Positions 50,776-56,486 of a DNA stretch of 56,486 bases are shown piece after piece (position 1 is the stretch's first letter; each line of letters starts with the position of its first letter). The translations under genes were made by a program, and so were the position numbers. Source of the DNA: an uncultured Sutterella sp. GTDB taxonomy: Bacteria; Pseudomonadota; Gammaproteobacteria; Burkholderiales; Burkholderiaceae_F. Under the pieces are notes generated by a model. The model made no database searches, was not told where the DNA came from, and saw only the letters and a program-made list of their open reading frames with translations. The DNA lies in NCBI GenBank assembly GCA_900542805.1, contig UQOW01000012.1:1-56486 (forward strand), given 5' to 3'.

Positions 50776-52059
50776 ATGATGACGTTCGATGACTACTGTA
50801 GCGAGATGTGTCGGTTACGCCGAGCGATTCACCGTCGCCCCGAAGAAGGGTGGACCGAGTTTGAAACGACTTGGCGTGTTTTTTCATTTATCAATCGCCT
50901 CGGAGGGTTTAGCCTCAAAGTCGGGCAAGAAGTTGTTAATCCGGAGTATGTGTTGGGGCGAGACGAAGTCAAAGTCACGAAGAGTGAGGAACGAGCCCTG
51001 GAGCACGGCGTTCCCGAAGCTTTCTTAGCGCGCTTAGGGGGCTTGACCGGGGTCGTGGCCGAGCTCGATACGGGAAGGGCGGGACCTGCCGTTGCATTTC
51101 GTTTTGATATGGACTGCGTTCAGGTGGGCGAGTCCAAGGATCCCGAACACGTTCCCGTCGCATTAGGGTTTGCTTCCGAGCGCGAAGGTCTCATGCACGC
51201 CTGCGGCCATGACGGCCATACGGCCACGGGCCTCGGGCTTGCACATTGGTTGGCCGACCGTCGTAAATTGCTTTGCGGGCGCGTACGTCTGATTTTTCAG
51301 CCGGCCGAGGAGGGCACGCGCGGTGCGACGGCCATGGCCGAGGCCGGTGTTGTCGATAACCTCAATTGGTTCTTCGGCGCGCACGTCGGATGCGATTGCG
51401 CCCCGGGAGAAGTCGGAATTATTCAAAAAGGGTTCCTGGCCACAACCAAAATCGACATTGCCTTTACCGGGAAGGCTTCGCACGCCGGTTCCGATCCGGA
51501 AAAAGGACGCAGTGCTCTGATGGCAGCCGCTGCCTGCTCGCTCATGATGCAAGGCATCAGTCGGCATCGCGAAGGAAGCACGCGCGTGGCTGTCGGGACA
51601 CTTCACGCCGGAGAGGGGCGCAACATCACGCCTGTGCATGCCGTTATTCAAGCGGAAGTGCGAGGGGCCACGGGAAGCATCAACGACTGGATGACCGAGC
51701 GCGTCCGGAGCATCGTGCGCGGTGTATCCGAGGCCTATGAAGTGCAAGGAAAGATGGTCAAAGCGGGCGAAGCGTGTGACATGATTTCGGATAAAGAGGC
51801 CTGTGACCTTGTTGCCGATGCGGCCCGAGCTATTGGCGGCATTACGGTCAAACTCCTTAAAACCGAAGACGGCAGTGAAGACTGTTCCGTTTTAATGCGG
51901 CGCGCGCAGAAAACGGGGGCCAAGGCTGCCTTTTTCCTTTACGGTTGCAAGCACAACGGGCACCATCGGTCTGATTTCGATATTCAGGACGAAAAGACAC
52001 TACCTGTTGCCTTTTCTCTGATGACGGGTATTGTGACAAGGCTTAACGGCCGGGTTTAA
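50776..52059 (+). CDS. M20-family amidohydrolase, AbgA-like (p-aminobenzoyl-glutamate hydrolase subunit A type)
   Basis: This 427-residue zinc peptidase-like enzyme closely follows AbgA in recalled motifs: LRRAIHRRPEEGWTEFETTW, ELDTGRAGPAVAFRFDMD, MHACGHDGHTATGLGLAH (metal site), IFQPAEEGTRGA and KASHAGSDPEKG. A GHHRSDFD-type end with a metal-ligand His closes the domain. AbgA works with AbgB to split the folate catabolite p-aminobenzoyl-glutamate. No abgB or transporter abgT is adjacent, so the substrate may be another N-acyl amino acid or dipeptide. The 163-base gap upstream has GC-rich sequence followed by T-runs but no clear promoter. Confidence 0.85.
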   Translation: MMTFDDYCSEMCRLRRAIHRRPEEGWTEFETTWRVFSFINRLGGFSLKVGQEVVNPEYVLGRDEVKVTKSEERALEHGVPEAFLARLGGLTGVVAELDTGRAGPAVAFRFDMDCVQVGESKDPEHVPVALGFASEREGLMHACGHDGHTATGLGLAHWLADRRKLLCGRVRLIFQPAEEGTRGATAMAEAGVVDNLNWFFGAHVGCDCAPGEVGIIQKGFLATTKIDIAFTGKASHAGSDPEKGRSALMAAAACSLMMQGISRHREGSTRVAVGTLHAGEGRNITPVHAVIQAEVRGATGSINDWMTERVRSIVRGVSEAYEVQGKMVKAGEACDMISDKEACDLVADAARAIGGITVKLLKTEDGSEDCSVLMRRAQKTGAKAAFFLYGCKHNGHHRSDFDIQDEKTLPVAFSLMTGIVTRLNGRV

Positions 52060-52129
52060 TTGCGGTTATAAAGCCCCAAAAGCGAACCTCCTTTCCGATT
52101 CGGTCAGGGGGTATTCTTTTGCAACACGT

Positions 52130-53989
52130 CTAGCGCTGCGAGCGCACGTCCCCATACAGGCTTTCGATTTCATCGGCGTATTTGGCGTAAATGACGCGAC
52201 GCTTGAGTTTTAACGTCGGCGTGAGCATGCCGTTTTCGATGGTCCAGGCCTCGGGAATAATCCGCACGTTTCGCGGAATTCCGTAGTTCGGAAAGCTGGC
52301 CGTGGCGGCTCTGATGCGACGGAGCACGGCGTTACGTAGGTCGCGATTTAAAAGCGTTGCCGGGTCCTTGGGATTTAGACCGAGGGATCGGGCAAAGTGC
52401 GGCCAGAGTTCCGGATTCATGACAACGAGAGCGGACACATACGGGCGGTTATCGCCCACAACCATGGACTGCAAAAAAAGAGAGTCGGCTTGAATGGCGT
52501 TTTCAAGGTCGGCCGGCGGAACTTTTTCGCCGGTACTCGTGACGATGATTTCCTTAATACGCCCCTTAAGACGGATGTCGCCGTCTTCGTAAATGTCGGC
52601 CTGATCGCCCGTTTTTAGCCATCCGTCTTCGGTAAACATCGCGGCCGTTTCTTTGGGTTTTTTCCAGTAACCCTTCATCACAATCGGGCCCTTGACCTGC
52701 AACTCGTCGTTGTCGCCGAGCCGTACCTGAATGTTATTGAGTGCAATACCCACGGTCGACGGATGGTTCTTCCCGCAGGGATTGACGGAAATAATCGGGC
52801 TTGTTTCGGTCATGCCGTACCCTTGGTGAATATCAATCCCCAAGCCTAAGAAAAACTTAGCCACGGCCGGGCTCAATGCCGCGCCGCCTGCGATAAATAG
52901 GCGCGGACGGCCCCCGAAAATGTTGCGGACTGTTTGGGCGACGAATTTATCCAAAAAAGAGAAAACAAAGGGATCTAAAAGTTCGCTGACGGTAAAAGGC
53001 GAGGGTAGGCCGTTTGCCCGGCAAAATTTCCGATAGCCGACGTTGACGGCCCAACGCATGAGAAAACGCACGGCCGGAGACTTTAACGTCAGGCGGTCTT
53101 GCACTTTGGCGTAAATCTTCTCGTAAATGCGCGGTACACTCATCATGACCGTCGGCCGGACTAACCGCATGTCGTCTTGAATAAGACCGATATTGCGGTT
53201 AAAAGCCACAAGGTTCCCGAGCCCCAAGGCAACGTAATAGGTCGTCGTACGCTCAAATGTATGGGAAAGCGGCAAAAACGAGAGCCACGTATCATCGACT
53301 TCCGGCCAAATCACCGTCAAAACGCCCGTGACATTGGCCAAAATCGCTCGATGCGTGAGCATGACGCCTTTGGGATTGCCCGTTGTGCCCGAGGTGTACA
53401 CGATGGCGGCAAGGTCTTCGGGTTCGGGGCCGACAGGAAGTTTCGAGCCTGCGCCGCCTGCAAGCCACGCGTCGATGTTGGTGACGTGAACGTTGCCGTC
53501 CGTGTACGGTTCCGTGCCTTCGTCCGTGATAATGACATGCTCTAAGGTCGGTAAAGCCCCCGTGGTACGAATGCCTTTCCACTTTAAGAGACGATTGGTA
53601 AAAAGAACGCGCGCACCCGAGTCATTGAGAATAAAGGCAGAAGAGCCCGGGGTATCGATGGCATGGAGCGGTACGGGGACAAGCGAACAGGCAAGAGCAG
53701 CCTGGTCGAACAAAATGGCGTCTACGCAATTGGGTAGCAACATGGCCACACGGTCGCCGCGCGTCAAGCCCATGGCGGCAAAGGCGTGCTTCCAGGCCTC
53801 AACCTTCTCGATGACCTCTCGGACCGTTAAGACAATCCAGTCCTTCGTTAAGTTGTCGTAGTACTTGTAAATCGGCGTATTCGAGCGCCGATCGGCGTGG
53901 TGTGTCAAAAGTTCCGGGAGTGTGCGCAAAACCGATAGCTCGGCAATGCGCTCTTTAATTGTGTCTTTCGTGTCCGTTTTGTTTGTCAT
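52130..53989 (-). CDS. Long-chain fatty acid-CoA ligase (AMP-forming, FadD15-like)
   Basis: This 619-residue ANL-family enzyme is predicted to activate fatty acids as acyl-AMP and then acyl-CoA. The ATP loop is IVYTSGTTGNPKGVMLTH near residue 200. GYGMTETSPIISVN (A5) follows, then GWLKTGDQADIYEDGDIRLKGR (A7/A8) and a C-terminal lid with the region around EIIVTSTGEKV. The overall layout resembles the long-chain Mycobacterium FadD15 or eukaryote-like subgroup. It is monocistronic and convergent with the AbgA-like gene. No terminator is obvious in the 70-base gap between them. Confidence 0.93.
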   Translation of the reverse strand: MTNKTDTKDTIKERIAELSVLRTLPELLTHHADRRSNTPIYKYYDNLTKDWIVLTVREVIEKVEAWKHAFAAMGLTRGDRVAMLLPNCVDAILFDQAALACSLVPVPLHAIDTPGSSAFILNDSGARVLFTNRLLKWKGIRTTGALPTLEHVIITDEGTEPYTDGNVHVTNIDAWLAGGAGSKLPVGPEPEDLAAIVYTSGTTGNPKGVMLTHRAILANVTGVLTVIWPEVDDTWLSFLPLSHTFERTTTYYVALGLGNLVAFNRNIGLIQDDMRLVRPTVMMSVPRIYEKIYAKVQDRLTLKSPAVRFLMRWAVNVGYRKFCRANGLPSPFTVSELLDPFVFSFLDKFVAQTVRNIFGGRPRLFIAGGAALSPAVAKFFLGLGIDIHQGYGMTETSPIISVNPCGKNHPSTVGIALNNIQVRLGDNDELQVKGPIVMKGYWKKPKETAAMFTEDGWLKTGDQADIYEDGDIRLKGRIKEIIVTSTGEKVPPADLENAIQADSLFLQSMVVGDNRPYVSALVVMNPELWPHFARSLGLNPKDPATLLNRDLRNAVLRRIRAATASFPNYGIPRNVRIIPEAWTIENGMLTPTLKLKRRVIYAKYADEIESLYGDVRSQR

Positions 53990-54172
53990 CGCCCAAGCTC
54001 TGCCATCATGGATTTTTGTTTTCCGGGAGTTTCCCCGTCGCCGAAATTCTACAGTGAATTTTTATTCAGCGCCGACAAAACGCCATCAATCCGTTCGGAT
54101 GAGAGGAATGTCTCGGAGAAAAACCTCCTGATAATCAACTCGATAAAATACCGAGTAAAAAGGAGCCTTTCT

Positions 54173-54988
54173 ATGCGCATCGTTTCGATTCAATCGGCGG
54201 AAAACGCGAACGTCAAGCGTTGGAAAAAGTTATCGGAAAACGCTCGAGCCGTCGGAAAGTTCGGCCTGACCCTGGCCGAAGGTGCACACCTAGCGCAAAC
54301 GGCTCTTGAAAAAGGTGCCGAGGTGTGTTCAGTGATGCTGCGCGAGGGCGAGGTCAGTGCAGAAGCAAAAGCGCTTTTTGCAGCCTATGAGGCCCTCGGA
54401 AGTGTTTCTCTTTTTACGCTGAAAGAGCCTCTTTTTGAAGCCGTTTCGCCCGTTAAACACGGGGTCGGCATTTGTGTTGAACTAGCCGTCCCGAAGACGG
54501 AGCTTCCCGAAGCGGCGCTTTGTGATGATGCCGTGTATTTGGACGGCGTGCAAGATGCGGGAAACGTGGGCACGATATTGCGCACGGCTCTTGCCTCGGG
54601 CGTGCGCTATGCCGCTCTTTCGCCTAAGACCTCGCGCGTATGGACACCTAAGGTTTTGCGTGCTGCGATGGGAGCGCACTTTTCGATGACGCTCTTTGAG
54701 GATGTTGCGCCCCGAGATCTGGCAAGGATTTTTTCTTCCCGGCGCCTTGCAGCCGATGCACGCGGAGGTTCGGACCTATTTAAATCGAAAGGTTGGGAGA
54801 AAAGTCCGACGGTCTGGATGTTCGGAGCCGAGGGGCCGGGGCTTACCGATGAAGCGCTTTCCGTGAGCCGTGAGCGGTTTTTGATTCCGATTGAAAGCGA
54901 CTGCGAGTCCCTGAATGTAGCCGCCGCTGCCGCCGTGTGTCTTTTCGAGCAAAAAAGACGGCGCCTGATCTGTGAACCGAATGGATAA
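54173..54988 (+). CDS. TrmH-family (SpoU) RNA 2'-O-methyltransferase
   Basis: This 271-residue enzyme is predicted to methylate a ribose in rRNA or tRNA using S-adenosylmethionine. An N-terminal L30e-like substrate domain (about 1-105) precedes the SPOUT domain. Its three motifs are LDGVQDAGNVGTILRTALASG, WMFGAEGPGLTDEAL and IPIESDCESLNVAAAAAVCLFE, which form the knot. ATG at 54173 has AAGGAG at a 7-base distance; the longer upstream open frame is not needed. The exact site in RNA is unknown. In many Burkholderiales a similar gene follows rnhB near lpxB; here it stands apart. Confidence 0.92.
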   Translation: MRIVSIQSAENANVKRWKKLSENARAVGKFGLTLAEGAHLAQTALEKGAEVCSVMLREGEVSAEAKALFAAYEALGSVSLFTLKEPLFEAVSPVKHGVGICVELAVPKTELPEAALCDDAVYLDGVQDAGNVGTILRTALASGVRYAALSPKTSRVWTPKVLRAAMGAHFSMTLFEDVAPRDLARIFSSRRLAADARGGSDLFKSKGWEKSPTVWMFGAEGPGLTDEALSVSRERFLIPIESDCESLNVAAAAAVCLFEQKRRRLICEPNG

Positions 54989-55121
54989 AAGCGCTTTATG
55001 GGCTTTCTTCCACATTACTCGCCGCCGTTGAAACGCTTGGCTTGATCGGGGGGAAGGAATTGGAGTTTTCGGGTACCGGCCAAATAAAGAGGGAATCGGC
55101 TTTCCTCGCGTCTATCTCAAA

Positions 55122-55147
55122 GAAAAACGCCGGCGACAAGCCGGCGT
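55122..55147 (-). terminator. Intrinsic terminator of the second HU gene
   Basis: ACGCCGGC at 55127-55134 pairs with GCCGGCGT at 55140-55147 around a 5-base loop. On the minus strand the stem is followed by five T residues and CTTT. It lies 25 bases past the hup stop. Confidence 0.9.
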
Positions 55148-55172
55148 CTTTACTTACCCGAGTAAGAACAAA

Positions 55173-55442
55173 TCAGATGGCATCCTTGAAGGACTTGCCC
55201 GGCTTGAACTTGGGCAACTTGGAAGCCTTAATCTTGATGGCTTCGCCGGTCTGAGGATTGCGACCCGTGCGGGCAGAGCGCTTAGCAACGCAGAATGTGC
55301 CGAAGCCGATCAACTGGACTTCGCCGCCTTTTTTCAAGGTCTTCTTCGTTGTTTCGATAAAAGCCTTCAAAGCAGCTTCGGCCTTTGTCTTGGGAAGGTC
55401 GGCCTGTTTGGCAATCGCTTCAACCATTTCACTTTTGTTCAT
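55173..55442 (-). CDS. HU-type DNA-binding protein (second paralog)
   Basis: This 89-residue protein begins MNKSEMVEAIAKQADLPKTK. It carries the HU/IHF signature GFGTFCVAKRSARTGRNPQTG near residue 46, with the arm IKIKASKLPKFKPGKSFKDAI at the end. AAGGAG stands seven bases before the start; an overlapping ATG at 55446 is out of frame. On the message a CCCTCG / CGAGGG hairpin (plus-strand 55468-55488) lies just upstream. The gene is transcribed alone and ends at a strong terminator. It differs clearly from hupB at 36857-37129, so the chromosome encodes at least two HU-like subunits. Confidence 0.96.
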   Translation of the reverse strand: MNKSEMVEAIAKQADLPKTKAEAALKAFIETTKKTLKKGGEVQLIGFGTFCVAKRSARTGRNPQTGEAIKIKASKLPKFKPGKSFKDAI

Positions 55443-55559
55443 TCATGTTCTCCTTGGAGCAGATAGGCCCTCGTTTTTTCCCCGAGGGAGTTAGTAACTT
55501 ACTCGGATAATATCCGTTTTACGGCGATTTTCCTAGTCTTTTTAGTCAATTTCGCTTAA

Positions 55560-56137
55560 AGAGGCAGAGAAACACAGATTTTTTTCGGCCGAATCGCTCC
55601 GTGTGCCGTAATCGGAGTCACTGGCTTCCTAAAAAAATCAAGATTTTGTCCGCACTCCTCTCGCGCATTCTAATTCCAAACCGGCTATCGCTAAACCAAT
55701 TTTTTTAGACCGATCCATTGTTTGATGCGTGGAGCAAGGAAGACAGTGGATGTGTCCGTGCTCGCTCGTGCTTCCCCGGTCTTTTTTTATAGCCCGCTCC
55801 CGTGTTTGTATGCCGTCATCCGGCGCTTGACGGGCACAGCCTCTTCGGTAGGGCGAACAGATGTATCGGAGGCAAGAGGCCTAACATCCAACTATGCGGG
55901 AACCGTTCCCTTTAAGCCTCATTGTTATAAACTTATTTCTGCCCTGGGCGAGAGCGTTAATCCGCCGCTCTCTTATATCGCGGTTGCGACCATATTGAAC
56001 TGTGAGTCCGGGGTTCCCATCAGAAGGAGTTGGTCCATAAACGGCTACGAGGAATCGTGATAACTTTGCGAGAAAGCCTATTGATTCCTTGTCCTTCGTG
56101 GTATCGTGAATTCCGCACCTCGTTATACTGAGTTGCT
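55560..56137. other. Gene-poor stretch
   Basis: I see no supportable gene here. Open frames on both strands lack recognisable motifs and good ribosome sites. An imperfect inverted repeat (TGCCGTCA at 55811 with TGACGGGCA at 55828) is the only clear structure. The stretch leads into the transposase relic and may be remnant mobile-element sequence. Confidence 0.5.
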
Positions 56138-56392
56138 TCAAACTGAAGGGCGAGATACCCCGACCCGGTCGAAGATCGCCAGCTGCTTCTGAGTGGCTTC
56201 AGACAGACGAGGTGCCACTCCCGGACCGGAAATCATCTGGATATTCATAAGTTCGTGAAGCAGAGAGTTGACCGAATAGTTTTGGTAAAGGCGAGGCATG
56301 CGCTCATCATTCACGGTTTTCTCGCTTTCCATTTCGTAGGACAGCGCGGCAAGCATTGTCAGCGCAATAAGACAAATCAACAGCTTTCCCAA
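56138..56392 (-). pseudogene. Probable transposase C-terminal fragment (IS1634/IS4-like DDE type)
   Basis: The minus strand encodes GKLLICLIALTMLAALSYEM followed by a polar helix. A conserved-looking end (SVNSLLHELMNIQMISG and APRLSEATQKQLAIFDRVGV) then follows. This pattern, a GKLFICFIALI helix then EL...KI...LSE.TKKQ..IL..F, is the C-terminus seen in IS1634-like DDE transposases. An in-frame stop lies about seven codons upstream of the first usable codon (TTG), and further stops lie beyond it. The copy is broken or truncated and the catalytic core is absent within the window. Family assignment is tentative. Confidence 0.5.
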
Positions 56393-56486
56393 CGGCGGTA
56401 TGCCTCAGTTGATTGACTACTACACCAAGCTCGTAAACAACTCTCGACTCAAGTCGAAAGCTTTATTGTCACCTGCAAAAGCAGGC

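Noticed and set aside
55722..56060. 112-codon forward frame in the gene-poor stretch
   Set aside because: No ribosome site, no recognisable motif, and composition unlike neighbouring genes; not supportable as a gene.
1..56486. CRISPR arrays, rRNA genes, prophage or intact insertion sequences
   Set aside because: I looked for regularly spaced repeats, rRNA signatures, integrase-tRNA junctions and complete transposases. Only decayed IS traces at 13.7-14.1 kb and 56.1-56.5 kb were found. The two tRNA genes have no integrase or attachment repeat next to them.

Overview
The window reads as chromosome of a betaproteobacterium in the order Burkholderiales, most probably a Sutterellaceae-type commensal (Sutterella, Parasutterella and relatives). 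This is inferred from protein character and gene order, not from a search. Supporting points are the tig-clpP-clpX-lon-hupB-tRNA-ppiD string, the kdsA-eno-ftsB trio, a full lipid A and outer-membrane assembly set, and a large autotransporter with an extended signal peptide. Coding density is high, most genes lie in tightly coupled operons, and almost everything is core housekeeping.

Layout. 1-4.2 kb: a 1323-residue autotransporter ending at a terminator. 4.2-9.4 kb: rpsB-tsf, then pyrH-frr-uppS-cdsA. 9.5-13.7 kb: kdsA-eno-ftsB and rmuC. 13.66-14.15 kb: a decayed IS200/IS605-type tnpB relic. 14.2-26.4 kb: a long co-directional run of parC, an orphan NarX-like histidine kinase, a membrane metallophosphoesterase, dxr, rseP, bamA, skp and lpxD. 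A terminator lies where fabZ normally sits, followed by lpxA-lpxB. 28.4-30.5 kb: a small antitoxin-like HTH gene and a reverse-strand FGGY sugar kinase. 30.6-39.6 kb: the proteostasis block tig, clpP, clpX, lon, hupB, tRNA-Val, tRNA-Asp and ppiD. 39.7-43.7 kb: a periplasmic OB-fold protein, then reverse-strand EamA transporter, FixJ-type regulator and proS. 43.8-47.9 kb: a chain of overlapping genes (yihY-type, tsaB, rimI, uracil-DNA glycosylase, holC, hypothetical). 47.9-55.4 kb: GDT1-type exporter and rpe (reverse), lysC, an AbgA-like peptidase, an acyl-CoA synthetase (reverse), a SpoU methyltransferase and a second HU gene (reverse). 55.5-56.5 kb: gene-poor sequence ending in a probable transposase relic.

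Functionally the window centres on envelope biogenesis (CdsA, UppS, Dxr, KdsA, LpxA/B/D, BamA, Skp, RseP, PpiD), translation (RpsB, Tsf, Frr, ProS, TsaB, RimI) and protein quality control (Tig, ClpXP, Lon). Compared with the familiar rpsB-to-lpxB order, dxr and everything after it is separated from cdsA by about 10 kb. fabZ and rnhB are missing from their usual places. I found no convincing undescribed defence or mobile system, no CRISPR array and no rRNA. The best leads are the orphan kinase-phosphoesterase pair in the envelope operon, the terminator replacing fabZ, the tnpB relic with its end hairpin, and the orphan antitoxin-like gene behind a palindrome.
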